Positions 42,425 to 51,662 of a stretch of 64,000 nucleotides of DNA are shown here, one piece after another. Under the pieces are notes generated by a model. The model saw only the letters and a list, made by a program, of their open reading frames with translations, was not told the DNA's origin and did not search any database. The stretch lies in contig NZ_VIYG01000004.1 in NCBI RefSeq assembly GCF_009389585.1, positions 124,001 to 188,000 on the forward strand. The letters are read 5' to 3'. Numbering within the stretch: the first letter of the stretch is position 1; each line of letters opens with the position of its first letter. The position numbers were made by a program, and so were the translations under genes. The stretch comes from Oceanobacillus sp. CFH 90083. GTDB lineage: Bacteria; Bacillota; Bacilli; Bacillales; Amphibacillaceae.

Positions 42425-44016
42425 TGAAGAGGCATATCAAAGGAACGGGCATCCTTTTTCCTATTTTAATGAGACAGCACAGGCTGCGGCTGCTGTTGTG
42501 GCTGGCAGGACTGGTTTTGGTAACCTGCTCCGTAGCTTATGCTTATCCAGGTATGTATCCGGATCAAGCATCCAGAGAAGCATACTCTATAACGATGGAA
42601 AACCCGGCAATGATTGCGATGCTTGGAATAGGCTATGAACATTATCAGGAAATCGGCAGCTTATTTGCATTGGAAATGCTGTTGTTTTCTGCAATTGCAG
42701 TAGCTATTATGAATATTTTACTCATGTCTAGGCTGACAAGGGATGATGAAGAGAATGGAATCCTGGAGCTTGTCCAGTCCAAGTCTGTTGGACGTCTAAG
42801 CTATTTGACAGCTTCCTTTATGGTGATGCTGTCGGCAAATATTTTACTCATCATTTTGCTTGTGACAGCAATGACAGCCATGCGAATAGACGGTTTTGGG
42901 TTTTCAGGTATTGTTCTTTACAGTAGTCTTCTGGGCAGCTTTGGACTGCTGTTTGGTACATTGACAGCATTCTTTGCTCATCTGGCCACCTCTTCAAGGG
43001 GAACTAGTATATTTAGCTTCGGTGCATTGTTTTTCTTCTATCTGTTACGTGCTATCGGGGATGTGGAAGTGACGTTTTTATCTTGGATCAGTCCGCTTGG
43101 GTGGCTTTCAAGAGCATATGTTTTTGTGGGAAATAACAGCCTTCCAGTAGTGTTATTACTTGTAAGCAGTATTGGGATTGGAATGATTGCATTTATTCTG
43201 CAGGCAAAACGTGATATAGGCGATGGCTTACTGCCTGAACGTGCGGGGGCTATGCGTGCTTCTGCCTTTTTGAAAACAAAGATCGGTCTGGGTATTCGTT
43301 TGCAGAGAACGATGATTTTGATGTGGATGATCGGTATTTTACTGCTTAATATTGTTTTTGCTCTTATATTAGGAGATTTAGAGGCTTTCTTTTTAGAGAA
43401 TGAAGCGATGCAAGCCTTTTTAACAGGGGACGGAAATGTGATGGAGCAATTTATTGTTTTATTGATGGCGATTATGGCGTTGTTTATCACGGCACCGGTG
43501 ATTATCAGCTTTTTAAGGCTCCGTGGGGAAGAAAAAGCAAACCGGACTGAGCTCTTATTCAGCAGGGCAGTATCACGAATGCAACTGCTGCGGGCTTATC
43601 TCGTTTCAGCTATTATGATTGCGGTTGTGTTACCGACCTTGCAGGCGATTACATTATGGAGTGTCGGCTTTATAATCAGCGAGGAGATGATGTCATTTGC
43701 AGATGTGCTGGGAGCTTCTGTGGTTTATATTCCTGCCCTTTTACTAGTGTTGGGAATAGCTGTTTTATTGATCGGCTGGCTTCCTAAAGCAACTTCTCTT
43801 GTATGGGTGTTTCTCGTGTACGGCTTTATCGTGATCTATTTAGGAGATATTTTAGAGCTTCCGGATTGGGTACGAAATCTGTCTGTCTATGAATATATTC
43901 CAGCTTATCCCAACGAGGAGCTGTCGTATCCAGTGTTGCTGATTCTAAGTGGAATAAGCATATTAATGATGGTGATTGGAGCGCTGGGATATAAGCGGCG
44001 GGACATGGAAGGCTAG
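42424..44016 (+). CDS. ABC exporter permease (polyketide antibiotic exporter type)
   Basis: A 530-residue membrane protein with about twelve hydrophobic segments in two homologous halves, each opening with a cytoplasmic stretch such as LMRQHRLRLLLWLAG or KTKIGLGIRLQRTMILMW. The motifs SRLTRDDEENGILELVQSKSVGR and RLRGEEKANRTELLFSRAVSR are the repeated coupling regions of this family (COG3559). One chain therefore provides both halves. Translation is coupled to the ATPase gene. Followed by a terminator at 44050-44089. Confidence 0.88.
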   Translation: MKRHIKGTGILFPILMRQHRLRLLLWLAGLVLVTCSVAYAYPGMYPDQASREAYSITMENPAMIAMLGIGYEHYQEIGSLFALEMLLFSAIAVAIMNILLMSRLTRDDEENGILELVQSKSVGRLSYLTASFMVMLSANILLIILLVTAMTAMRIDGFGFSGIVLYSSLLGSFGLLFGTLTAFFAHLATSSRGTSIFSFGALFFFYLLRAIGDVEVTFLSWISPLGWLSRAYVFVGNNSLPVVLLLVSSIGIGMIAFILQAKRDIGDGLLPERAGAMRASAFLKTKIGLGIRLQRTMILMWMIGILLLNIVFALILGDLEAFFLENEAMQAFLTGDGNVMEQFIVLLMAIMALFITAPVIISFLRLRGEEKANRTELLFSRAVSRMQLLRAYLVSAIMIAVVLPTLQAITLWSVGFIISEEMMSFADVLGASVVYIPALLLVLGIAVLLIGWLPKATSLVWVFLVYGFIVIYLGDILELPDWVRNLSVYEYIPAYPNEELSYPVLLILSGISILMMVIGALGYKRRDMEG

Positions 44017-44049
44017 TAGAAAGCGTCTATATATCTATTTACTTAAAAT

Positions 44050-44089
44050 GCAGGAATTGTTGAATTGGGTACAATTTCTGCGTTTTTTC
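44050..44089 (+). terminator. Terminator of the ABC exporter operon
   Basis: GCAGGAATTGT and ACAATTTCTGC pair with one G-U, followed by six T residues. Confidence 0.8.
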
Positions 44090-44286
44090 TGTGTGAAGGT
44101 AAAATTTTTCATGATTTTATTGCGTTTTTCGTCATAATCTATTAAGATTTTTCATTGAATTTGTAATTTAGTATATAAATTTCTAACTAGAAGTAGTAAA
44201 ATAAGAAAAATTAGAATGTTTATTTTGATACAGTCATCCATAGAAGCAGTCCCCTGAAATAGTTTGAAAAGTTAATCTTTCATCCA

Positions 44287-44422
44287 GGGAGGTTGTTCAT
44301 CTCTCCATGGATCGGGCAGATGAACAAACCTTAAAAAAATATTTCAGATGAGTGATGTGTTTGAGACATTCCAGAATAAGCAGCAAAAGAGAGCCATTCT
44401 CCGGCTGCTGCACGTAGTAAAA
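44287..44422 (+). promoter_or_regulatory. Structured leader upstream of ilvD
   Basis: GGTTGTTCATCT (44291-44302) pairs with AGATGAACAAACC (44318-44330) with one bulge. Further on, AGCAGC and a GAGA/TCTC core pair with GCTGCT near 44380-44412, close to the ribosome binding site. Neither hairpin is followed by a T run, and no T-box or known riboswitch signature is present. The 44090-44445 gap has no gene. Confidence 0.4.
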
Positions 44423-44445
44423 ATCTTAGAAAGAAGGTATTGAAA

Positions 44446-46125
44446 TTGGCAGAACTACGCAGTGATATGATTAAAAAAGGTGTTGATCGTGCACCGCATC
44501 GAAGCCTGCTGCATGCTGCAGGTGTAAAAACGAAGGACTTGGGAAAACCATTTATTCTGGTGGTCAACTCTTATATAGATATTGTTCCTGGACATATTCA
44601 CTTACAAGAATTTGGTAAAATTGTCAAAGAAGCAATTCGTGAAGCTGGTGGTATACCATTTGAAATGAATACAATTGGTGTGGATGATGGTATTGCGATG
44701 GGGCACATTGGAATGAGGTATTCTTTACCAAGCCGGGAGCTTATTGCAGATTCTGTGGAAACAGTAGCGAATGCACACTGGTTCGACGGCATGGTGTGTA
44801 TTCCAAACTGTGACAAAATTACACCAGGGATGCTGATGGCTTCCTTGCGTGTAAATATTCCATCTATCTTTGTCAGTGGCGGTCCGATGAAGGCAGGAAC
44901 GGACAGTGCAGGGAATCCCCTCTCATTAACTTCTGTTTTTGAAGGTGTTGGGGCTTATCAATCTGGACAAATTGATGAAGCCAGATTACTGGAATTGGAG
45001 CAAAATGCATGTCCGACATGCGGATCGTGTTCCGGTATGTTTACTGCTAATTCGATGAACTGTCTGGCAGAAGGAATTGGACTGGCACTTCCTGGTAATG
45101 GAACCATCCTGGCTGTTGCCGAAGAACGTAAAGAATTTGTGAAACGCTCTGCAAAACAATTAATGGAATTAGTAGAAAAAGATATTAAACCGCGTGATAT
45201 TGTAACCAAAGAAGCAATTGATAATGCTTTTGCATTAGACATGGCGATGGGCGGATCAACAAATACGGTATTGCATACATTAGCATTGGCGCACGAAGCA
45301 GGGGTAGACTATCCGCTTGAGCGCATCAATGAGATCGCAAACCGTGTACCGCATTTGGCGAAGGTTGCTCCGGCATCGAATTACCATATTGAAGATGTTG
45401 ACAGAGCAGGCGGCATTAGTGCAATTATTAATGAATTACTTAAAAAGCCGGGCGCATTTCATGGAGACAATCTAAGTGTATCTGCAAAAACAATTCGCGA
45501 AAATGTGCAGGATGCAGAAATTCTGGACAAGGATGTTATTCATACACTTGATAACCCGCATTCCGAACGGGGCGGACTTGCTGTATTGTTTGGGAATATC
45601 GCGCCAAATGGCTCTATTGTTAAAGTAGGTGCCATTGATCCGGAGGTTGGCGGATATTTTAAAGGACCGGCTATCTGCTTTGATTCGCAGGAAGAAGCAT
45701 TAGAAGGGATTGAATCCGGCAAAGTAAAAGAAGGGCATGTTGTTGTTATTCGTTATGAAGGCCCTAAAGGCGGACCAGGCATGCCGGAAATGCTTGCGCC
45801 GACTTCACAAATTGTTGGACGGGGACTGGGTGCAAAAGTTGGTTTAATCACGGATGGACGCTTCTCTGGTGCATCCAGAGGAATTTCCATTGGTCATATT
45901 TCTCCAGAAGCTGCGGAAGGCGGTCCAATTGCCTTTGTAGAAGATGGAGACTTGATTGAATTAGACCTTGAAAACCGGGAAATGAATCTGCTGGTTTCTG
46001 ATGAGGAATTTGAAAAGCGCAAAGCTAATTGGAAAGGCTTCGAGCCGAAAGTGAAAAGAGGGTGGCTTGGCCGTTATTCCAAGCTTGTAACCTCAGCGAA
46101 CACTGGCGGGGTTATGGAAATATAA
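44446..46125 (+). CDS. ilvD: Dihydroxy-acid dehydratase
   Basis: A 559-residue Fe-S dehydratase converting 2,3-dihydroxy-isovalerate and -methylvalerate to the keto acids of valine and isoleucine synthesis. Cluster cysteines are in [12 protein letters not shown] and [19 protein letters not shown]; the conserved KGGPGMPEM and [13 protein letters not shown] stretches are intact. TTG 44446 is 8 nt after AAGAAGG and gives the usual MAELRS start; the TTG at 44440 is too near. It is separate from other ilv/leu genes in this window. Confidence 0.96.
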   Translation: MAELRSDMIKKGVDRAPHRSLLHAAGVKTKDLGKPFILVVNSYIDIVPGHIHLQEFGKIVKEAIREAGGIPFEMNTIGVDDGIAMGHIGMRYSLPSRELIADSVETVANAHWFDGMVCIPNCDKITPGMLMASLRVNIPSIFVSGGPMKAGTDSAGNPLSLTSVFEGVGAYQSGQIDEARLLELEQNACPTCGSCSGMFTANSMNCLAEGIGLALPGNGTILAVAEERKEFVKRSAKQLMELVEKDIKPRDIVTKEAIDNAFALDMAMGGSTNTVLHTLALAHEAGVDYPLERINEIANRVPHLAKVAPASNYHIEDVDRAGGISAIINELLKKPGAFHGDNLSVSAKTIRENVQDAEILDKDVIHTLDNPHSERGGLAVLFGNIAPNGSIVKVGAIDPEVGGYFKGPAICFDSQEEALEGIESGKVKEGHVVVIRYEGPKGGPGMPEMLAPTSQIVGRGLGAKVGLITDGRFSGASRGISIGHISPEAAEGGPIAFVEDGDLIELDLENREMNLLVSDEEFEKRKANWKGFEPKVKRGWLGRYSKLVTSANTGGVMEI

Positions 46126-46141
46126 TTGAAAAGTCATGGCT

Positions 46142-46204
46142 AAAAAAACGTCACAGCTAAAAAAACGTCACAGCTAAAAAAAACGCTGTGGCGTTTTTTT
46201 TTAG
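46142..46204 (+). terminator. ilvD terminator with duplicated left arm
   Basis: ACGTCACAGC (second copy, near 46165-46174) pairs with GCTGTGGCGT and is followed by nine T residues. The left arm with its A run occurs twice in a row, 17 nt apart, so either copy could form the hairpin. The rest of the gap to 46471 holds nothing I can name. Confidence 0.8.
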
Positions 46205-46471
46205 TCGTTAAAATAAGAGACGCTCCATAAGCTCAACGAATAATCAGCTTAAACGTTCAGCTTTGCTGAAAGGCGTGCGAATCTTAAAATTCAGATGAAG
46301 GGATTAAATTAAGTGTTGTGAAGAGATAATACGAGCAAGGTTTAGCTAAGAATATGTATTTTGTGATATTCATAAGTTCCATTTATATAGTTAGATGTCT
46401 TATTAACGGCAAACGTCTCATTTGAATATTATACATAACAGAACATGAATTGAATCGAGAGGTTGAGGTAA

Positions 46472-46723
46472 ATGGATGAAAAAAATAAAAACGATTCTAT
46501 CCAGCCGGAACAAGAAGTACCAATTTCTTACAGTTTAAAATTAGCTTTCATTGGCGGTTTAATAACGACTTTAGGAGATGCTATCAGCACTTATGCTGCA
46601 AGCCTGGCGATTGATGAATTTTTGCAGGGTACGGAAGAGCAAAATGATAAGGATCGGAAACTGGATGAAAGGCTTGAAGCAATCGAAAAGAAATTGGATG
46701 CTTTTCAGAACAAAATGGAATAA
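46472..46723 (+). CDS. Small membrane protein of unknown function
   Basis: An 83-residue protein. A polar N-terminal third is followed by one hydrophobic segment (SLKLAFIGGLITTLGDAISTYAASLAI, about residues 20-47) and a charged helical tail of coiled-coil type (DRKLDERLEAIEKKLDAF). GAGGTAAATGG places a ribosome binding site before the ATG. I do not recognise the family. A terminator-like hairpin follows at 46858-46905. Confidence 0.6.
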   Translation: MDEKNKNDSIQPEQEVPISYSLKLAFIGGLITTLGDAISTYAASLAIDEFLQGTEEQNDKDRKLDERLEAIEKKLDAFQNKME

Positions 46724-46857
46724 ACAAAAACTCACTCAGAGAAAAATGAAATGGTTAGAAAGATAAGTCTTTTTTTGATATAGTGAAAGGGAAAAGTGCT
46801 GGGCATATGCTAGTGTCAGCTAGCAATAATGGAAAATATAGGTTATTGATTTGTAAC

Positions 46858-46905
46858 GGACACCTCAAGTATTAGAAAAAATCTATTACCCGGGGTGTTT
46901 TATTT
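46858..46905 (+). terminator. Possible terminator
   Basis: ACACC and GGTGT close a long imperfect hairpin with an inner GTATTAGA/TCTATTAC stem, followed by TTTTATTTTTAT. Confidence 0.5.
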
Positions 46906-47007
46906 TTATACGAATTTTTGATAATCTGTACACAGCAACAAAATACTCTCTATGTATTGATAATTTAGTATAATCGATAAGGAAATTCAGTATGCTCTTA
47001 AGAAGGA

Positions 47008-47215
47008 TGTTCAAAAAATCCAACAAAAATGACACGGCGGGAAAAGGAATTCTGCTAACAACGCCTGCATCGTGTGAGCAACGTAGAAGTCATTGCAGCC
47101 CCAGGACGTGTAGTATCAGCGTTGCAACAACTCTTCACGGTGGGGTGAGTAATCTTAGGCTCAAGGACGCCCAAGATCTTAGCCGGATTGCTCCTTTTTA
47201 CCGAACTTTTGAACA
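47008..47215. repeat. Dispersed TIR element, copy 5 (208 bp)
   Basis: It begins TGTTCAAAAAATCC then AACAAAAATGACACGGCG as in copy 1, and ends CGAACTTTTGAACA. The middle is unrelated to the other copies and includes CGGTGGGGTGAGTAATC (47138-47154). Its complement GATTACTCACCCCACCG shares the core of the minisatellite and of copy 4. A 98-codon ORF crosses it, but it has no coding character. Confidence 0.75.
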
Positions 47216-47304
47216 CGCACTTATAGGAAATGAGTTGAAAACTATTTTTGATAGCGTTTTTTTAATGATGCCCACCTATTTTTTATGATAAAGGAGAAAA
47301 GCTG

Positions 47305-47760
47305 ATGATTACGTTAGAAAAAGTACCTGTAGTAAAAGCGGAAATGCTGATTAGAAAACCTGTGAAAGAGGTATTTGAAGCGCTTGTTAATCCAGAAATC
47401 ACCACAAAATTCTGGTTTACGAAAAGCAGCGGCAGATTGGAGCAGGGAAAACATATTAAGTGGGAATGGGAAATGTTTGATGTTTCCGACACGCTTTATG
47501 TCAAAGAATTACAAGAAAATGAATCGATTCTAATTGAATGGCCGGATGGCACGGAAGATAGATGGATGTTTACTGCTAAAGAGGATATTGGAACAGTTGT
47601 TACAGTGATCAATTCTGGATTTACTGGAGAAGGAGATGAGATGGTCACAAGAGCTATGGATTCAGTGGGAGGATATACAATGGTACTCTGTGCAATAAAG
47701 GCGCTGCTGGAGCATGATATTTGCTTGAATGTTGTTTTGGACAGCAAGCCGATGGAATGA
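47305..47760 (+). CDS. SRPBCC/AHSA1-like protein
   Basis: A 151-residue START-like (AHSA1) protein: an N-terminal strand KAEMLIRKPVKEVFEALVNPEITTKFWF, alternating strands with KWEWEMFDVSDTLYVKEL and ILIEWPDG, and a final long helix GGYTMVLCAIKALLEHD. This fold binds a hydrophobic ligand in a deep pocket. AAGGAG stands before the ATG. The gene is alone. Function unassigned. Confidence 0.8.
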   Translation: MITLEKVPVVKAEMLIRKPVKEVFEALVNPEITTKFWFTKSSGRLEQGKHIKWEWEMFDVSDTLYVKELQENESILIEWPDGTEDRWMFTAKEDIGTVVTVINSGFTGEGDEMVTRAMDSVGGYTMVLCAIKALLEHDICLNVVLDSKPME

Positions 47761-47917
47761 TGCATTCAGCAATAAAACGACTCTGATGTTAATGCTTCTA
47801 AATATTTGGTTGGATAAACTCAGGAAATAAAGCAATCTGAAAGAAATTTTCTCTCCTTTCTTTTGGTAGAATGTAGTAAAAAATAGTGGATAATATAGAT
47901 AGGGAGTGAATGGTGAA

Positions 47918-48625
47918 GTGACAGATGCTAAAGCAGAGAAGTTTATGGCTGAATTAAAACAGTATGAGAATGAAAATGATATAGAAAAAATGAAACGTTT
48001 TTTTAAAGACTCTGATAAAGATACATTGTGTTTAGGAGTGCATATGCGTCATGTATTTCAAACTGCCAAACGGTTCACAAACATGCCTTTAAGTGCAGTC
48101 GAGGAGCTGCTTGAAAGTCCATATTATGAAGTGAGAATGGGTGCGGTTAGTATTATGGATTTTCAAGCCAAGCAGAAGAAAATTACAGAAGAGCAAAGAA
48201 AAGAATTGTTCGGGCTTTATATTAGAAGGCATGACCGGATTAACAATTGGGATTTTGTAGACCGGGCAGCTCCATCCGTAGTTGGGGCATATCTATTGGA
48301 CAAGCCCAAGGATATTTTATACAAAATGGCTAAATCACCTAATGTATGGGAACGTAGAACCTCTATTGTAAGTACCCATGCATTTATAAAAGCTGGGAAT
48401 ACAGAAGATACTTTTCAAATTGCTGAATTGTTAGTGGATGATAAAGAAGAGCTTATTCAAAAAGCAGTCGGAAGCTGGATTCGTACAGCTGGCAAATTGA
48501 ATGAAGATCAATTAAAGGCTTTTTTAGATAAACATGCAGCAACAATGCCCAGAATTACATTAAGGTATGCAATAGAAAAATTTGATAGAGAAATGAAGGA
48601 TTATTATTTGGCTTTTGGCAAGTAA
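47918..48625 (+). CDS. DNA alkylation repair protein (AlkD-like)
   Basis: A 235-residue all-helical HEAT-like repeat protein of the AlkD/PF08713 family. Typical motifs are SPYYEVRMGAVSIM, NNWDFVDRAAPSVVG (with the catalytic-region WD), NVWERRTSIVSTHAFIK and KAVGSWIRTAGK. Such enzymes excise alkylated bases (3- and 7-alkylpurines). The likely start is GTG 47918, 11 nt after GGGAG; GTG 47906 overlaps that site. The gene is monocistronic. Confidence 0.85.
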   Translation: MTDAKAEKFMAELKQYENENDIEKMKRFFKDSDKDTLCLGVHMRHVFQTAKRFTNMPLSAVEELLESPYYEVRMGAVSIMDFQAKQKKITEEQRKELFGLYIRRHDRINNWDFVDRAAPSVVGAYLLDKPKDILYKMAKSPNVWERRTSIVSTHAFIKAGNTEDTFQIAELLVDDKEELIQKAVGSWIRTAGKLNEDQLKAFLDKHAATMPRITLRYAIEKFDREMKDYYLAFGK

Positions 48626-48770
48626 GCTAAATATCTTATGAGGATATTGAGAGATGCAAGCGGGTCGAGGCTAAAAAAGCATATTGCGAAGATGGGAGTA
48701 TAAATGACAGGAAAAGCAACCATGCTAATAACAGAAGAAAGTTAAAATTATCTGACAGAGGATGATGCAT

Positions 48771-49700
48771 ATGATTCCTACACAGCCGTCATTTAGCCTG
48801 AAAGGGATCGGCATGCTGCTAAGGCTTGTAGCAGTGGGATTTTCCAGTGTGGCAGCTATTTTATCAACGGTACAGCCGCTTTTATTTTATTATCCCTTAT
48901 CAGTACCTGCTGTTATGGGAGTTGCTTTTGTATTATTATTAGGTGCTGTGCTGATACATGGGATGCTGACACATGTTTTCAATGATCTTGCAGATTTTCA
49001 GTCCGGCACAGATCAGTATAGCCCGGGTATTCTTTCCGGGGGGAGCAGGGTATTGCAGACAGGAACGATGTCAGTACGAATATTAACCCAATTAGGCATC
49101 AGTGCCAGCATTGTTTTATTGCTGATTGCCATTTTGTTTGCTTCCTTTGGGTATATGGAGTTTGCTGTTTTAACACTTGTAGGTATCTGGGGAGCTGCTT
49201 CGTATTCATTGAAGCCATTACAGTTAGCATACTACCCTTTTGTAGGGGAGTGGCTAAGTTTATTCCCGACAATGCTGATACTGGGAATTGCAGCACCATG
49301 GATTTTACTTGAACAGATTCCCGTCTGGGCCTGGCAAAATGGGCTTATTAATGCGATATGGTGTATGGCTTGGGTCATGGTGCATCATATTCCTGATCGG
49401 CATGCGGATCGAAAAGCATCTCCATTAAAACGAACCTCCGTTGTCTGGGCAGAGGATGCTTTTGGAGCAAAGGGTGCTAAAGTCCCGGCACTGCTTTATT
49501 TTGTTCTTATCGGCGTGTTGCTGCTTTGGACAGCCTTCACACGCCCTGTCGGGGCAATCGGGGCCGGTATTTTCTTAGGATATGCGATCTATCTTGTTAT
49601 CCAAATGGACACCGATGATGTGGAAAAAGTAACAAATGATGAGAAAAAGCTGCTTTTTCTTGCTTTTGCGACAGCTATATGGCTGGGGATGTTTGTTTGA
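48771..49700 (+). CDS. UbiA-family prenyltransferase
   Basis: A 309-residue integral membrane protein with eight or nine segments. The two prenyl-diphosphate motifs are visible: NDLADFQSGTDQ near residue 75 (NDxxD) and HHIPDRHADRKAS near residue 210 (DxxxD). UbiA enzymes transfer isoprenoid chains to aromatic or similar acceptors (MenA, CtaB and others); the acceptor is unclear here, and menaquinone or heme genes are not adjacent. ATG 48771 is 9 nt after GAGG, chosen over ATG 48762. Ends at a long hairpin. Confidence 0.82.
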   Translation: MIPTQPSFSLKGIGMLLRLVAVGFSSVAAILSTVQPLLFYYPLSVPAVMGVAFVLLLGAVLIHGMLTHVFNDLADFQSGTDQYSPGILSGGSRVLQTGTMSVRILTQLGISASIVLLLIAILFASFGYMEFAVLTLVGIWGAASYSLKPLQLAYYPFVGEWLSLFPTMLILGIAAPWILLEQIPVWAWQNGLINAIWCMAWVMVHHIPDRHADRKASPLKRTSVVWAEDAFGAKGAKVPALLYFVLIGVLLLWTAFTRPVGAIGAGIFLGYAIYLVIQMDTDDVEKVTNDEKKLLFLAFATAIWLGMFV

Positions 49701-49723
49701 AAGTAAAGTACAGCGCTTTTTAT

Positions 49724-49780
49724 ACCACTCTCCAAAAGGCAGATGAGGAATCTGGCTTTTGGAGAGTGGTTTATTGTTTC
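49724..49780 (+). terminator. Terminator of the UbiA-family gene
   Basis: ACCACTCTCCAAAAG with an inner CAGAT pairs with ATCTG and CTTTTGGAGAGTGGT, a 20-bp near-perfect stem, followed by a T-rich tail. Confidence 0.8.
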
Positions 49781-49902
49781 TTCAAGAAGCTTCTCTGCTA
49801 TAATTCACCACTATGCCATTCCACGATAGAAGCTAAACAAATTAGGCATATCATAAACTCCTGTTTTAATAGTATAATGAAGTGGATAAGGGGTGTCATG
49901 AT

Positions 49903-51114
49903 ATGGCAATGCAGAAGTATCATAAAACAGATTTTTATTTTTGGAAAATTACATTATGTTTAGCAGCCGCTTCTTTTTTTGTATTTGCAAGTCTTTATGT
50001 CGTACAGCCATTATTACCGGTGTTTGTCAGGGATTTTGGTGTATCTGTATCGGAAGCTACTTTAACATTGTCTATAAATATTGCAGGTTTAATTATTGGT
50101 TTAATTGTTCTTGGATTTTTTTCTGATCGAATTGGCAGAGTTCCTTTTATCAAATATTCGTTACTTGCTTCGGTCATCCCGTTTCTGTTAATTCCTATGA
50201 CAGATTCCTTTTCTTTCTTTGTTTTCATGCGGTTTATCCAAGGCTTTGCATTGGCTGGTTTGCCAGCAGCATCGCTCGCTTATATAAATGAGGAAGTCGA
50301 CCGTTCCAGTATTGGAATTGCTACCGCCTTGTACATAGCCAGTAATGCTTTTGGAGGGATGGTTGGCAGAGTATTGGCAGGCTATTTAGCAGAGGGTTTT
50401 GCATGGCAGACGATCTTTTACATTTTTGCTGGTATAGGAGCAGTTATTGTGACCGTAGTGATGCTATTTTTGCCAAAATCCCGATTTTTTGAGCCTAGTC
50501 ATCTTCCTTTTCGAAAAGATATAGATGGAATGATTTTTCATATTAAAAGTCCGACAATGCTTTTGATTTTTGGTATGGGGATCGTTTTCCAGCTTTCCTT
50601 TACCTCTGTTTGGACGTATTTACCGTTTTATTTGGAAGGGGAACCGTTCTACCTGTCAGCACAAGCAATTTCTTATACGTTTCTAGCTTATGGCTTTGGT
50701 GTCATCGGGGCTCCAGCTGCCGGCTGGCTGGCAAGCTCTTTGGGGCTGAATGCTATTCGTATTGCAGGTATCATTATTTTATCTGGTGGTATTATCCTGA
50801 CAATGATTGTTTCATTACCCTGGATTATCGTCGGTTTATGTGTTACCTGCCTCGGGTTCTTTACAGCGCATTCTTTAACGGCAACCTTTGTGACTGAGCA
50901 GGCAACGCATCATAAGGGGAGTGCATCCAGTCTGTATTTAGTATCCTACTATATTGGTGTAGCATTTGGGAGTACGGCAGTGGGGCCTATCTGGGATGCA
51001 GCAGGGTGGAATGCTGTTGTTTGGCTGGCGGGACTGTTACCAATAGGTTATTTATTATTTGTGACAATGGTGCAAAAAAAAGCAGGAAAATCATCTGCGA
51101 GTTCTGACGGATAA
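49903..51114 (+). CDS. MFS efflux transporter (YnfM/AraJ-type)
   Basis: A 403-residue transporter with twelve membrane segments. The MFS loop motif between segments 2 and 3 is GFFSDRIGRVPFIKYS, and segment 5 has the antiporter-like ASNAFGGMVGRVLAGYLAE. The N terminus LYVVQPLLPVFVRDFGVS is typical of the YnfM group. ATG 49903 is 9 nt after AAGGGG; the upstream GTG 49882 is rejected. TATAAT at 49872 may be the -10. The substrate is unknown; export of a drug or sugar is common. Confidence 0.85.
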   Translation: MAMQKYHKTDFYFWKITLCLAAASFFVFASLYVVQPLLPVFVRDFGVSVSEATLTLSINIAGLIIGLIVLGFFSDRIGRVPFIKYSLLASVIPFLLIPMTDSFSFFVFMRFIQGFALAGLPAASLAYINEEVDRSSIGIATALYIASNAFGGMVGRVLAGYLAEGFAWQTIFYIFAGIGAVIVTVVMLFLPKSRFFEPSHLPFRKDIDGMIFHIKSPTMLLIFGMGIVFQLSFTSVWTYLPFYLEGEPFYLSAQAISYTFLAYGFGVIGAPAAGWLASSLGLNAIRIAGIIILSGGIILTMIVSLPWIIVGLCVTCLGFFTAHSLTATFVTEQATHHKGSASSLYLVSYYIGVAFGSTAVGPIWDAAGWNAVVWLAGLLPIGYLLFVTMVQKKAGKSSASSDG

Positions 51115-51314
51115 TGAATGAAGGCAGGTTAAAGGTGAATATTCTATGGAATCGCTGGGCCAATGCCGAAAGAAAGGATGAGCAAACTTACAGAGTTACT
51201 TTCGATGGGAACAGATTGAAACTGCTGTGAAAGAAAATTCTGGTTTATGTCTACTGCGCAAATGAATTGGATATAGTATGCATCATTGTTCCTCCAAATG
51301 AAATCCGTTTTTTT

Positions 51315-51344
51315 ATACTTCTCATGCAACCCAGTGAGAAGTAT
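51315..51344 (+). terminator. Hairpin, probable terminator
   Basis: ATACTTCTCA and TGAGAAGTAT form a perfect 10-bp stem with T-rich flanks. It lies in the 548-bp gap after the MFS gene; no gene is seen there. Near 51550-51561, TGTAATGTTACA is a palindrome, and TTTACTTA (51590-51597) with TAAGTAAA (51618-51625) form another, both before the next gene. Confidence 0.6.
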
Positions 51345-51662
51345 TTTCTGTTATGATGTAGCTAAGAATACCTCTGGCTCTCATTATTTAAAATAGGATT
51401 GGTAATGTGCTTAAAGATTGATAATGGGAATGAATGGTATTTCCTATTTTCTTTTTTAAAAGGGAGTAATAGTGGAATAATAAATAGACCCTCCATTCAA
51501 TGAAATTATCTCATCATTTTTTGAAAAGGGTATCTTTTGTCTGAAATGTGTAATGTTACATTTGTTTTTGTTACAATTGCACAATGTTATTTACTTACTT
51601 ATAAATTACAATTTAATTAAGTAAACAAATATATAAACAATAAAAAGGGAGCGTGTCTTACC

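Noticed and set aside
46992-47288. 98-aa ORF across TIR element copy 5
   Set aside because: Composed of repeat sequence; no conserved features or translation signal.
47496-47765. 89-aa minus-strand ORF opposite the SRPBCC gene
   Set aside because: It is the antisense shadow of a well-supported domain protein.
51541-51626. TnrA box before the MFS gene
   Set aside because: TGTAATGTTACA and TGTTACA words are present, but none fits TGTNA-N7-TNACA with correct spacing.
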